A stretch of 64,000 nt of DNA from positions 90,129,436-90,193,435 of the forward strand of contig NC_051071.1 in assembly GCF_004664715.2 (NCBI RefSeq), in the 5' to 3' direction. Below, in pieces: positions 1 through 11,008 of this stretch. The notes under the pieces were generated by a model. It was not told where the DNA came from and did not search any database. It saw only the letters and a program-made list of their open reading frames with translations. A program made the position numbers and the translations under genes. Source of the stretch: Peromyscus leucopus. Its lineage: Eukaryota; Chordata; Mammalia; Rodentia; Cricetidae. Within the stretch, counting starts at the first letter, position 1. The number at the start of each line of letters is the position of its first letter.

Positions 1-59
1 AGAGGTCTACCCACTGCCTTAGTAGAACTGAGACACAGCAAGTATACCCTTGAATGGTA

Positions 60-330
60 TTAGCAACTTTTCTGTTGCTGTGATGGGAGAAAAGAGTGTA
101 TGTGGGCGTGTGGTTCCAGAGCGGATGGTGGGCGGTGTGGCAGCAAGGGGGGCCAGCGGCAAGCAGGATGGGGCCTTACGCTCTCAAAGTCCAGCCCTAG
201 TGGCTGGCACACTCCCTCCAGCAAGGCCACACCCCCCAAGCCTTCCCACACAGTGCCACTAACAGGAGGCCAAGTGTTCAAATGGCTGAGACCGTGCAGG
301 ACATTTCTTATTTAAACCACCACAACAGTT
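60..330 (+). repeat. Old rodent interspersed repeat, head and tail visible
   Basis: The head 'TTTTCTGTTGCTGTGATGGG' and tail 'CCTCCAGCAAGGCCACACC' plus 'AAACCACCACAACAG' match a pattern that recurs at 5029-5395, 10663-11008 and 51333-51680. I recognise it as a common rodent repeat but cannot name the family. Confidence 0.6.
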
Positions 331-1085
331 CTAGCCTTTATGTTTTTCTTATTTTTTTTTCCTGGTGGGAAGGGGAGACAAAACAGTTCTTTAGAATGAG
401 TGGAGATATGGAGAAACAGGAGTTGGTAAAAGTAATACATAGCACTTAGTGTTTAAAACTGGTTAAGATTTCAAAGGCAGTCTCTCTTGATCCCAACAAG
501 CCCTTATGAGGTACTGAATTGGCAGTGGATCAGTGTGATCCTCATTGCCAGGCTTCCACCCCTTGGGTATTCTCTGATCAGTTTATGTGGATTTTTTGCA
601 TGTTGCTATGGTAAAGCTCATTCCGTGATGTGAGAGACCTTCCTGCTGAGGAAGGTTTTGTTAATGTTAGAGCCTGAATTTTCATTTCCACATTTTATCT
701 TGGTGTTACCAGGGCAACCCAAATAATTTCATCTTCTCTTTGAAGTTGGTGCCTGTAGGCTGGTGTACCTCATACTGACTCACTTATTCTCTCTCAGGGT
801 TTTTTTTCCTAGTGGAATTCTTGCAGCTACTTTCCTTATGCCGATGTTTTCTGCAGTCATCAGGTGGGTCACTGTTGGTACAGTGGCTAAGTGTTTGAGG
901 GGATTATACATCTCATTGCTGGCTAGAAAAGAGCTATGGACCTTCTCACCAGAAAAATGCCAGTTTAAGTAATGGCAGAGAAAGGTATTGAACATGCAGA
1001 AGCTTATTGGGGCATCTCTCCTCCAGATCTCCAAGTCTATCTAGTTCTCAGGATCTGGATAGCAAGTTGCAGGAGCTTAGGCAAG
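320..1085. other. No gene; possible MIR fragment near 430-540
   Basis: The 430-540 segment contains 'CCCTTATGAGGTACTGAA', weakly like the MIR core. The rest of the stretch shows nothing I recognise. Confidence 0.4.
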
Positions 1086-1260
1086 GGCTGGGGTGTAGTT
1101 CAGCCAGCCCTGCAGAAAACTAGATGCAGCCGCACGTACCTGAAGTATTGGTACTCGAGAGGTGGGCACAGGAAGATCAGAAGTTCAAGGTCATCCTTGA
1201 TCGTATAGCTAGTCAGAGGCCAGTCTTAGCTACCCGAGATGCTGCCTCAAAACCAGAATC
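1086..1260 (+). repeat. B4/ID-type SINE
   Basis: Starts 'GGCTGGGGTGTAGTTCAG' like a tRNA-derived ID head, continues with 'AGTTCAAGGTCATCCTTG' typical of B4/B1 bodies, and ends near a diverged 'CTGCCTCAAAACCA'. Confidence 0.7.
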
Positions 1261-1404
1261 ACCTAAGCAGAGTTTATATGGTAAGAAACTCTTAAAGCTC
1301 TATCTGAATCTATTCCAATTCTAAGTCCCAGTTGTGTAAGCTAGACGCATGTTTGTTTCTACTTCTTCCCAGGCAATCACATAGTTGGGTTGTTTGTTTG
1401 TTTT

Positions 1405-1555
1405 TTGATTGTTTGGTTTTGGTTTTGAGACAATCTCATATAACCTAAGCTGTGCTAACTCACTTCGGAGCTGAACCTGGATTTGAACTCCCAATCCCCC
1501 TCCATCCACCTCTCCAGTGCTAGGCTTGGAGGTTCCTGCACCACGCCTGGCTTAC
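1405..1555 (-). repeat. Diverged B1 SINE, antisense
   Basis: T-rich start, then 'TTTTGAGACAATCTCATATA' and an end 'CACCACGCCTGGC', which is the reverse of the B1 start. Confidence 0.65.
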
Positions 1556-1814
1556 ACGGCTTTGGATCTCATCCTCTCTGGCAGGAGTGAAAGACTGGTT
1601 GCCACACATCTCCCCCCGCTCGTCTGGCTCAGATAAACCCTTCTAGTTGAATTAGTGTAAAGAGCAGAGAACCAAAGGAAAGGGTCATGCTCTCAGGCCG
1701 CCTTGCATGGATGCGTGCTGCTCATAACCCACCCTAACTTCTTGTTATCTTTGCTTTTCAATGATAGGCCGTTAGTAGTTTTAAAATGCTGAGAAGGGGC
1801 AATGAGGAAAGAAA

Positions 1815-2150
1815 GGAGAAAAAGGGGAAACAGCAACATGGATAAACTTGCAGAACACCCTAATAAAGAGAAATGAGCCAGGCAGAGAAAGGAAAATGCT
1901 GCATGTACTCATACATGTGCACCTTAGAAGGCTGATCTCATGGAAGAAGGGAGTTAAGTCACAGTCTCTGGAGACTGGGAATGATAGGGAGGATGGGAGA
2001 GCTGGAGAAATTATGTAACAGGACCAAGAAGTCCAACAGGAAGAATTTGTTCTTCTATAGCATGTCAGGATAACTATTTACAGCAGTTTACATGTCTCCA
2101 TAACTAGAGGAAGAAAACCAAGAGGTTTGCCAGGCCATAAAATGGTTTAT
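1815..2150 (+). mobile_element. Ancient L1 3' end (L1M type)
   Basis: The sequence keeps the old-L1 phrases 'AACATGGATAAACTTGCAGA', 'AATGAGCCAGGCAGAGAAAG' and 'TGCATGTACTCATACATGTG', followed by a purine-rich 'CTGGGAATGATAGGGAGGAT'. This is the ORF2 end and 3' UTR layout of mammal-wide L1. It is heavily diverged and not coding. Confidence 0.8.
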
Positions 2151-2152
2151 GC

Positions 2153-2430
2153 TAGACTGACAGTGTAGCACAGTGGTGAGGCACTTGTCTGACATGCCCA
2201 AGGTCGTGGACTCAAGCCCAAGCACCAACAAAACCCAAAGATCTGAGGACCTAAAGCCCATGAGTATATGTCAGTTAAAAGTGTGTCTAGCTGAGCAGTG
2301 GTGGCACACACCTTTAATCTCTGAACTCGGGAGTTCGAGGCCAGTCTGGTCTACAGAGTTAAGATCCAGGACAACCAGGGATACACAACACAATGAAACC
2401 CTGTCTTGAAATACAAACCAAAAAGAAAAA
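2153..2430 (+). repeat. ID-like SINE followed by B1 SINE
   Basis: About 2153-2245 resembles a tRNA-derived head ('AGCACAGTGGTGAGGCACTT'). About 2288-2420 is a B1 with 'GTGGTGGCACACACCTTTAA', 'GTTCGAGGCCAGTCTGGTCT' and an A-rich tail. Confidence 0.75.
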
Positions 2431-3757
2431 AAAAATGTTTCTAAGCAGATCTAAGGAATCATCCTCTGGCCAGAGAATAGACAATAGATGCCTGTGTGCA
2501 GTTGGGAACTGGGTTCCTAGATAGATGTGGACAGACTGAGTGAGGAGAGCAGGACAAGTTGGCCATTTGTATAGAAGCAGGAGAGAGAAGCAGACTGTGG
2601 CACCCATCGTCAACATCTACTATAGGAAAGGTGCTGGCTGATTCCTAAGATGCCAAAACAATCAGCCAAAACATTGCTGATTGGGACGAGACTTTTATGA
2701 ACTCAGTACCTAGCACGGGCAACTGAGGTGTCGGGGGAGGATGGCCTGGCATAGGACAGTGTCACTGGCACATCTGGAGGACAGTCTGCCTCATTTAACT
2801 GGCAGCTGGAAGAAGAAGCTGCTCGGCTTCTGCTGGGAGCTTGAGTGACTGAGTCTTAGTGACTTTTTGTCAGTTTGGTCTAAAGACTGTCATTTGTTGT
2901 CCTACTCCTCTGCCCTGCCCTTGTCTATCCCTCTGGGATGGACAGTGTCACATTTATCTTATTCAACAGAAACATAAACAAAAATTCATACTGGCTTATG
3001 GAGACCCATGTGAACCACTGAAGAAGGCGTCTCCACCCCGGCATTCAGGCACCTCTGCATGTATGAAGCATCCTGAGTGTGTCCAGCCCAGCATGTCTCT
3101 CACGACAGTCATTAGGTGTGGGTAATTCAGTACATCTTTGCATCCTAGTGCAAGGTTCAGAGGACAGAGATGGTCTTCCTCACTTACTGCCTTCTCCACA
3201 GCTCAGGATGTTGCTGATGAGGCTAGTCGAGCACCTTCATAAAGCTGCCCGTTCTACTGTCGGAGTCAGTGCTGGGGCCAGAGAGGTTGTTCATCACTGC
3301 CCTTGAGAACCTTCTCATGCCAAGGTTCTCCGTAATAATCTGAGCTCCTGCAGCTCCAGGTCAGAGAGATGAAGCCAGTGGGGCCCTGGCTTTCTCCTTC
3401 CCAACCCCAGTCCCACTCTTTACCCACAGGAATCCCAAGGGTGACCTTGCATGTATCCAGTGCCTTGGATACAAATGAACCAACCCATCTTTCCATAAAT
3501 TCCCACTTCTCCATACACGGGTGGTGGTGTTTATTTTGAAGTAACTTTCATGTCTGTGTGGGCATTTTCAGGCCTAGGGGGCGTGATCTGGGTTAACTGG
3601 AGGGTGGGTCATCTAAACAGAGGGAACAGACAAATAAAAACAAACATCCCCGGTTCCATCAACTGCCCTTTCTCTTGGCTCTGGGCCTGTTTTCCACTAC
3701 CCAGAAGATCTACTAAATTCCCCAGCTCCTCTTCAGTGCTCCAAAGGTCTCTCATCT
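2431..3757. other. No gene or recognised repeat
   Basis: Short open frames occur here on both strands but none has family features, a splice context or codon bias that I can support. I see no repeat consensus. Confidence 0.5.
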
Positions 3758-3760
3758 TTG

Positions 3761-3768
3761 AAGATTTT

Positions 3769-3809
<41 letters not shown>

Positions 3810-3972
3810 GTTTTTTCGAGACAGGGTTTCTCTGTGTAGCTTTGCGCCTTTCCTGGGACTCACTTGGTAGTCCAGGCTGGCCTCGAACTCACAGAGATCC
3901 GCCTGGCTCTGCCTCCCGAGTGCTGGGATTAAAGGTGTGCGCCACCACCACCCGGCTAAGATTTTGACTTTT
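3761..3972 (-). mobile_element. Young B1 SINE, antisense, with target-site duplication
   Basis: A T tract (from about 3772 to 3808) is followed by a nearly intact B1 in reverse, 'GAGACAGGGTTTCTCTGTG' through 'CCACCACCACCCGGC'. The flanks AAGATTTTGACTTTT at 3761-3775 and 3958-3972 are identical, a 15-bp target-site duplication. The internal 'TTTGCGCCTTTCCTGG' is a B1 variant that I associate with cricetid rodents. Confidence 0.93.
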
Positions 3973-4061
3973 AAAAGTAATCTTATTTGTTTTCTTGGTT
4001 TAATCTACTTTTTTTTTTCCTATGAAATTTTAGGTCTTAACTGACTTTCTCAGATTTTCCA

Positions 4062-4400
4062 TGCTATTTATTTGTTTATTGGTCAGACAGAGTCTCACTG
4101 TAGTCCTGGCTAGCCTTGAACCCACTAGATAGACAGGGCTGGCTTTTAGCTCAGAGATCTGCCTGTCTCTGTCGCCTAAATACTGGAATTAAAGGTGTAC
4201 ACCACCACACCTCCCCTAGGATTAACATGTTAAGACTTTCAATTTAACACCTCTTTGTTGCTGTTTTGAGACAGGGTCTCACGTAGCCCAGGCTGATTTG
4301 GAATTATTGGTTTAGCCTAGGATATCCTTGAACTCCCACACTCTCCTCTGCCTTGGAAGTGCTGGTGTTACAGACAGACCTTACACGCTAATCCCGTGTA
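4062..4400 (-). repeat. Two diverged B1 SINEs, antisense
   Basis: The first, about 4062-4216, has 'CAGACAGAGTCTCACTGTAG' and 'GGAATTAAAGGTGTACACCA'. The second, about 4246-4400, has 'TTTTGAGACAGGGTCTCACG' and 'CAGGCTGATTTGGAATTATT'. Both are older than the copy at 3761. Confidence 0.75.
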
Positions 4401-4707
4401 ACAAGCCTTAAGCTAGCTTTGTTCCTTCCCAACACACTTTTCATCCAGGTGATGAGTTTCAGCCCAGAAGCCACCTGTAGATGCCACCAAGAAAGCTGAC
4501 ACTTCACTAGGCTTATGAATCTTGTTTTCTAGACCTTTCAACAACTTTTAAAAATATATCTGGCAAGGCTCTAGACAGTTCTGAAATATTTTTTCTAAGG
4601 AAAGTCTCAAGCTCTTTATAGTTCCAACTCAAGATTTTTACTAATAATAGCACCTGGCAAACAACCCCTTTCCAAATACTATGCAGTTTTTCTGTGAAGG
4701 TCGCAGT

Positions 4708-4940
4708 ATGCCAGGCATGATGAGGGAGGCCTGAAATCCCAGAGACTTGGTAGGCTGAGGCAGGGTGGTTATAAGGCTACACCTTACCTGAGCTACAGAG
4801 TGAGTTCAAGGCCAGTCTGGGCAACATACAAACGGTCTAAAGCATTTGGAAATTAAAGAAGGGCTGGGGTGGGGACTTAGCTCAGGGGCGAAACACCAGG
4901 CTAGTGTGTGTATGAGACCTTAGGTTCAATCCCCAGCAAC
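4708..4940 (+). repeat. B4-like and ID-like SINEs
   Basis: About 4708-4835 is a B1/B4 body ('AGGCTGAGGCAGGGTGGTTA', 'TTCAAGGCCAGTCTGGGCAA'). About 4861-4938 is an ID-type tRNA-derived unit ending 'GGTTCAATCCCCAGCAAC', with its tail expanded into the (CA)n tract that follows. Confidence 0.75.
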
Positions 4941-4948
4941 TCTCACGT

Positions 4949-4994
<46 letters not shown>
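4949..4994. repeat. (CA)n microsatellite
   Basis: About 22 uninterrupted CA units, in the tail position of the preceding ID-like SINE. Confidence 0.98.
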
Positions 4995-4996
<2 letters not shown>

Positions 4997-5028
4997 AAGA
5001 AATGAAACAATAAAGAAAAAGGCATGTG

Positions 5029-5395
5029 TCTCAGTTACTGTTCTAATGCTGTGATGAAAAACTATGACCAAGGCAACTTTTAGAGAAAAGCATCTAATTG
5101 GGGGCTTGCTTATAGTTTCATGGCTGGAGACAGGCAGGTGTGGTGCTAGAGCCAGAGCTGAGAGCTTCCATCCTGATCTGTAGACAGGAGGAAGGGAGGG
5201 AGAGGGGAGAGAGGGACAGACAGACAGACAGGCAGACAGGGCTATGCCTGGCTTGGGCTGTTGAAACCTCAAAGCCTACCCTCAGTGACACACCTCCTCC
5301 AGCAAGGCCACATGTCCTAATCCTACCTAAACAGTTCACCAATTGAAGACTAAGTGTTCAGAAGCACAGGGACCATTCTCATTGAAGCCACCACT
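5029..5395 (+). repeat. Rodent interspersed repeat (same family as at 60, 10663, 51333)
   Basis: Head 'CTCAGTTACTGTTCTAATGC' and 'CTATGACCAAGGCAAC', tail 'CTCCTCCAGCAAGGCCACAT'. A short (CAGA)n run lies inside near 5215-5240. Confidence 0.7.
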
Positions 5396-5399
5396 CATA

Positions 5400-5632
5400 G
5401 GGGGTGGAGAGATAGCTAAGGAGTTAAAAGCACTTGTTCTTACCGAGGACCCAAGATCAGTTCCCAGCACCCACATGACAATTCACAACTGTTCATAACT
5501 CCAGTTCCAGAGGATTTAACACCCTCTCATGACCCTCTTAAGAACCAGGCATGTAGATAAGTGTATACACATACATGCAGGCAAAACACTCATACTATGT
5601 GAATAAATAAAATCTAAAAAAAAAAAAAAATG
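5400..5632 (+). repeat. B2 SINE, full-length but diverged
   Basis: tRNA-derived head 'GGTGGAGAGATAGCTAAGGA', B-box region 'AGATCAGTTCCCAGCACCC', and a tail 'GAATAAATAAAATC' followed by 14 A. Confidence 0.85.
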
Positions 5633-5747
5633 GAATTTGTTGAGTCTTACCCAAAATTATCTGATGGTTTTTAATTTTTTCCTTCTACCTTTGCTGACAA
5701 AGGATTCAAATTAATAAATCCATGGCCTTGTGCTTGTACTGGCTGCT

Positions 5748-6112
5748 GTGGTTTGAATGAGAATGGCCACCACAGGCTCATATATTTGAATGCTTAGTCA
5801 CCAGAGAGTGGGAATGTTTGAGAAGGATTAGGAGGTGTGGCCTTGTGGGATTAGGTATGAGAGGAAGTACTTTGCTGGAGGTGGGTATTGGGGTGCCAAA
5901 AGCCCAGCCAAGTCCAGATTCCCCTTCTCTGTCTGCTGCTGGGGGATTGGGACATAAGGCTCTCAGCCCCATACCTGCCAGCCGCCATGCTTCCTGCCAT
6001 GGTGATGATGAGCTGAACCTCTGAAGCTGGAAGCCAGCCCCAGTTAAATGCTTTCTTTGTAGGAGTTGCCATGGTCACGGTGTCCCCACACAATGGAACA
6101 GTAAGGCACTGA
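5748..6112 (+). repeat. Rodent MER/LTR-like repeat starting GTGGTTTGAATGAGAATGGC
   Basis: The start 'GTGGTTTGAATGAGAATGGC' and 'AGGAGGTGTGGCCTTGTGGG' match a common rodent repeat. The end 'AGTTGCCATGGTCACGGTGT' is the reverse complement of the head of the 5029 family, so the two families share a terminus. Confidence 0.7.
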
Positions 6113-6377
6113 TCTTGAGATTTGGGTTTTAATTGCTCAGTCCCTTATTCCACACATGTATATTAAACATCTACTGTGTGGCCAACAGCCAGAACTTAGC
6201 CCTACTGCCCTGAAGCTTACACTCTGGATGTGGGAGACAGTAGTAATTTAAGAACAGGAGCATGAGTGAGTGAATGAAAGATGGTGTCTGTGGTGGAGAC
6301 ACATCCCTGGTGCTGTGAGAGCCTGAGGTGCTGGCTGTGAGTGCCTGGAGTAATTTTAACCTAGCTGGAAATTTAAG

Positions 6378-6380
<3 letters not shown>

Positions 6381-6426
<46 letters not shown>
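6381..6426. repeat. (CA)n microsatellite
   Basis: 23 AC units, followed by an ID-like fragment to about 6485 ('GTACAAGGCCTTGGATTGGA'). Confidence 0.97.
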
Positions 6427-6428
<2 letters not shown>

Positions 6429-6889
6429 TTTAAAGCTGCTTGCCTTGTATGTACAAGGCCTTGGATTGGATTCCGCAATGCCCTGTAAGTAGATGAAGGG
6501 GTGAGCAAAGGGAAATGGGGAGTTTTCACGAGAAATTGCCTTAGCTTCCCGGTTACACTTGGGTTGACCGGTCCTCGCCATTCTCCCATAAACATCTGTG
6601 GGAAAGTATTTGATAAACAGGTAACATTATCTTTGGAACGGAAATAACAACTCTCCCTTGTAGAATCATTCACAGTTGAGCTCAACATCTTTTCTTGCTC
6701 CTAATTGGTGCTCTGGGTGAGAAATACACAGTAGGAGGGAGCCTTCAGGGAGTAGGAGGGAGAAGTCTTCAGGCTTCTCTAGACTTTGGAAGTTAAGAAG
6801 TGAGCGGGAAATTCGAGTTTTAGTGTTCTAGAGGACGGGGGCTTCCGGACTTCTCTGATTTCCTCTTCTTTGAAAGAATGGACTTCCAG

Positions 6890-7027
6890 GTGGACGGCTC
6901 GGCCCAGCCTTGGTGGGGAGTTAGGTCCTGCCTTGGTGGGGAGTTTGGTCCTGCCTTGGTGGACAGCTAGGTTCTGCCTTGGTGGACGGCTCGGCCCAGC
7001 CTTGGTGGACAGCTTGGTCCTGCCTTG
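6890..7027 (+). repeat. 23-bp minisatellite, six units
   Basis: Six tandem units of exactly 23 bp, each ending CCTTG. Units alternate between a GACGGCTCGGCCCAGCCTTG form (first and fifth) and forms with GGTCCTGCCTTG or GGTTCTGCCTTG. An open frame runs through it only because the array lacks stops; 23 is not a multiple of three, so it would not encode a periodic peptide. Confidence 0.95.
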
Positions 7028-7370
7028 TTTGGCCAGGACCGTCTGGCCTGCCCTGTGTGACTCCGGGTGGCTGCTTAGAACTAATAGTTGCTGTGTGTGT
7101 GAGCCACTGGTCTGCCTTGAAGGTAAACGGTGTTCACTGAGGGAGATAAATCTGCAGAATGACCATTACTGACATGCACATACGAACTGCACACATGTAG
7201 AGGTGGATAAGGTTTCCCAAAACACTGTCCAACCACAGCCATTGGTTCACGAGGTTTGTTTAAGGGATACACAGGTGGGACTCCTGTTAGTCAGGTCATG
7301 TGTGCACATTCACCTCCAGAAAGACGGTTCTAGTTGGAGTGATAGGAAAAAATAAAAATTAGAAAGGCCA

Positions 7371-7940
7371 ATGAAAGGTGTGGAGGAGCTGGCCCCGATG
7401 ACATGGGCCTGGGAGAGCTGGCGGTTCCAGTGGCCTGGACTGACCAGCTCAGCTACCACCCAGATCCACATCCTGGGCCTTGGGTTGGCTCACCCTAACA
7501 TCTGCCCCATCTATGACCTGCTGGAGCGCAAGAAGAGACTGGTCATATGGATAATAACCGCAGGATCTCCATGACTCAGGAGAACAACAGGATATCCCAG
7601 AGGAGTTTCCGTGAGGGCCCAGTGATGATGGTGTGCCAGAGGCCTTGGACCAGGTCAACGACTCATTGCATTGAACATTTTGTGGGTGGGGCTGATTGGA
7701 CAAAAGGGTATATATACTGCGTGACACACTGCAGCTCCTGCCGCCGCCGCCGCCACTGTGGTGAATGGAGAGGTGTTGGAGAGATGGAGCAGCAAGGTGG
7801 GCTTTTTGTTTTGTTTTTAAGTAATTTGGGGGGCACACTGCAGGGATGAGGGGTAGATATAGAGGGGCTGGGAGGTGAGTGGGATTGGGGTCCATGATGT
7901 GAAATTCCCAAAGAATCAATAAAGAATTAAGTTTTGTTGT
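7371..7940 (+). mobile_element. Retroelement-like unit with TATA box and poly(A) signal, family not named
   Basis: I recognise the pattern (for example 'ACCACCCAGATCCACATCCT' and 'CTTGGGTTGGCTCACC') as a recurring rodent repeat but cannot name it. Within it are an ATTGG motif (7694-7698), a TATATATA box near 7709-7716, a (CCG)5 run (7738-7754) and AATAAA at 7918-7923, then a T/G-rich end. This is the layout of an LTR-type promoter and polyadenylation unit. No conserved protein is encoded. Confidence 0.55.
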
Positions 7941-7972
7941 TGTTCGTTTGTTTTTTAAAAAAAGGCCAGTGC

Positions 7973-8137
7973 GCCGGGTGGTGGTGATGTGCGCCCTTAA
8001 TCCCAGCACTTGGGAGGCGGAGGCAGGTGAATCTCTGGATTCGAGGCCAGCCTGGGCTACAGAGAGAGATCCAGGACAGGCACTAAAACTACACAGAGAA
8101 ACCCTGTCTCAAAAAGAAAAGAAAAGAAAAAAAAAGG
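7973..8137 (+). repeat. B1 SINE, sense
   Basis: Nearly intact: 'GCCGGGTGGTGGTGATGTGC', 'TTCGAGGCCAGCCTGGGCTA', an insert 'GATCCAGGACAGGCAC' and 'GAAACCCTGTCTC' with an A/G-rich tail. Confidence 0.92.
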
Positions 8138-8139
8138 CC

Positions 8140-8305
8140 ATTGGAGGGACTGGGGATGTATCTTGGTTGGAAGAGTGCTTGCCTAGCATGCATGCAGCCC
8201 TGGGTTTGGTCCCCAGTAAAGCAGGAAGGTCAGAAGCTCAAGGTCATCCTTGGACACTTAGTGTGATCAATGCTACTTGAGACCCTGTCTCAAACAGAGT
8301 GTCAG
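8140..8305 (+). repeat. ID/B4-type SINE
   Basis: Head 'GGACTGGGGATGTATCTTGG', 'GCCTAGCATGCATGCAGCCC', body 'AGAAGCTCAAGGTCATCCTT', end 'GAGACCCTGTCTCAAACAG'. Confidence 0.8.
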
Positions 8306-10560
8306 CCATGCTGCGGACAGCCTATAGGTATGTTCAGAACCAGAGGCCAGAAAGAGAATGTCTAACCCTTGCGCTGGTCTACGGTGAGTTCTTATGAGGG
8401 TGTTAGACCGCCACAGTTAGCCTCAGTTCACTAGGGTCTGTGAGTGGAGGTGGGCTGGAGAGATGCAGAGGGAGCATTGAATGGTCGTTGTCATGACGAT
8501 GTCCCTAAAGGCTTTAAACAAAAATCCCCAAGAAACGAAAGCCTTCAGCAGGATCTGCAAATGCAGAAATCCAGACTTGGCTTCGAGCTATTCCTGGTGT
8601 GTCCTCATAACGTTCAGACAAGTGGCGTTGGCCCTGTCCTTGGAGCCAAGCTGAGCGGTAGGACCACATCTCCGTGGCACACCCTCTCCAGCAGTAGTGG
8701 GGATGGGATTCACTGATGCTCGGCTTTGGTGTTATACATACTTCCTGAGTCCTTTGCTCTTCTCAGCCATTCTCTCTCAAACCGGATGTGTTTTGATTAA
8801 TCATTTTTTACACTGTGCACCTATGTATTAATGCCTTTGGTTTCTTCATTGCAATTTCAAGTTTTTAAAGAGTAACATAATAGAAAGATTTGGTTCCTAC
8901 AAATTGCTTAGTTGGGTGTGTGTATCTATGTGATTTCAACTTAACTGATATGCACTGATAATTTGTAAGCCCCTGGCTGTTTTCTAGAAGATTCTGAGAT
9001 GAGCAACATATACACTTTGTCTCAGTTGAAATAAAATAAATCTCTACAGCATTGGCACAGAGACACAGGTCAACCAACACTGACTAGAAAGAAGAGCATT
9101 GCGGCTCCGGCTTCATGGGAATCCTGGTAGCAGGTCCCCTTCCCTGAGAGAATATGTGGAGGGGCTAGTACCTGGTCTGTTGTGTTCTCTATTCCCCGAG
9201 TCCCTAGCACAGGGCCAGGCATAATTCACTCTCATAACTCATTTATAGAAAGCCAATTAGTAATGAAAGTGAATCATGCTTTCGACAGGGAGTTGCCCCA
9301 AACAGCTCCTGATCAAAATATATGACACGTTTTTAGTAGCCTCATAGGCCAAAGACTGCCATAGAGATCCCAGAAACATACAAAGCCAAGGCCTTGGTAC
9401 ATGGCTTGATGTACACATTTATGAAAGGATTGTTCTGAAATATTTGAAGGAGATGGCTGGAAAGGAAAGTTATCTTTTCCCTGGTTAAGACGAAACCAAA
9501 ACTGCTAACTAGGAGTAATTTTTACTTCCTGCCATCACTGCCCTTGGAAATCATGGGAAGCTCAAACTGAAGACATTTTATAGAAGATAACTGAGCCATC
9601 AACTCACAGGAAGCAGGAATGTATGAAGCAATCCCAGGAGACGATTATACAGAGGTCCCTCTTGAGTCACAAGGTCAACTTTACCATTACGAGATCTTTG
9701 AGTCAAACGCTTTCATTTCAGGATGGCTTGAAGGCAGTATGTCTTTAAAAGTCATCTAAACTTTAAGAACACTTTATGGTTTTCATTGCCTACAGTTGAA
9801 GGTCACGGCAGCAGATTGAGCCCAGAAGAAATTCTACCGCAACTGTTTAGAACCCATTAGGTTCTTTAAACCCTCACCCGCGTCCTGTGACCTCATCAAA
9901 GAACTTCAAGAACTTCGGCTGGAGGTTCCGGTTCTCCACTAGCTAGGTATCGTCCTTGATCAAGCATCTGGTTTCTCTTGACTCAGGTTTCTCACCCCTA
10001 AAATGATGGTATGAACGGGATGGCCAACCTTCTGGTCCCTCTCGCTTCTAATTCGTAACGCACTTAGGATTTTCCTCTTTAATGAAGTGTGTTTCTATAG
10101 CATCGTTTCACCACGACCTCCTTTGGTGGATTTTTCTAGAAATAGGTTGTCGTGTGTGCCACAGAGCAAAACTCTGTCCAGAGTCACGTTCTCCCAAGGA
10201 AGAAAGACATACTGTTTATGTAATTGAGAAAGTATACCTCTTTCCCTCCTCTTCACACTGCTAAAGAAAAGCAGCTTGTGTATTACAACTGATACTTTGT
10301 ATCCTGATGACTTCCTTTGACTTGTGGACCCTTTGGTACGAATGGGAAGACTCTGTGCATGTAAAATCATGTGTGCCTTCTCCATACTGGTCTCCATTGT
10401 GCTCATGCCCTGGCCCTATGCAGAGGGACCTTCTGCCTGTGATGTTTCCCAGACAACTGTTGATCTTGCATGACTATTTTAAAATTGAAAACAATTTACC
10501 CTTCTTCCTTACTAAAAGTATAAATATTCACTATTTTATGTGTATATGGGAAATTTGCAC
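8306..10560. other. No gene or young repeat
   Basis: About 2.2 kb in a dense repeat landscape with no SINE or LTR that I recognise. It may include conserved non-coding sequence of the gene, but nothing in the bases proves this. Short open frames here are not supported. Confidence 0.45.
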
Positions 10561-10563
10561 AAT

Positions 10564-10612
<49 letters not shown>
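10564..10612. repeat. (CA)n microsatellite
   Basis: About 24 uninterrupted CA units. Confidence 0.98.
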
Positions 10613-10613
<1 letters not shown>

Positions 10614-10662
10614 ATGGGTGAGTAGTAGGGAGATGGCCCAGCAAGGAAAGCTCTTGCCTTGT

Positions 10663-11008
10663 GTTTTAGTTAGGGTTCCTATTGCTGTGAAGAGAGACCA
10701 TGACCATGGCAACTCCTACAAAGGAAAACATTTAATTGGGGTGGCTTACGGTTGCAGAGGTTCAGTTCATTATTATCATAACGGCAGGTCATGGCAGCAT
10801 GCAGGCAGACATGGTGCTGGAGAAGGAGCTAAGAGTTCTACATCTTGACTCACAGGCAACAGGAAGTGAACTGTCTCACTGGGTGTGGCTTGAGCATATA
10901 TGAGACCTCAATGCCCATTTCCATAGTGACACACTTCCTCCAACAAGGCCACAGTTCCTGATAGTGCCACGCCCTTCTGAGAGCCATTTTCTTTCCAACC
11001 ACCACACC
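10663..11008 (+). repeat. Rodent interspersed repeat (family of 5029), best preserved copy
   Basis: Head 'TTAGTTAGGGTTCCTATTGC', then 'GACCATGACCATGGCAACTC', 'GACATGGTGCTGGAGAAGGA', tail 'CCTCCAACAAGGCCACAG' and 'CCAACCACCACA'. Confidence 0.8.

Noticed and set aside
4861..4938. Possible tRNA genes at ID, B2 and B3 heads across the window
   Set aside because: They have A- and B-box-like motifs but no cloverleaf or anticodon arm that I can support; they are tRNA-derived SINE heads.
7449..8009. 186-codon minus-strand frame
   Set aside because: It crosses the unnamed retroelement-like repeat and a B1 SINE and has no recognisable protein domain.
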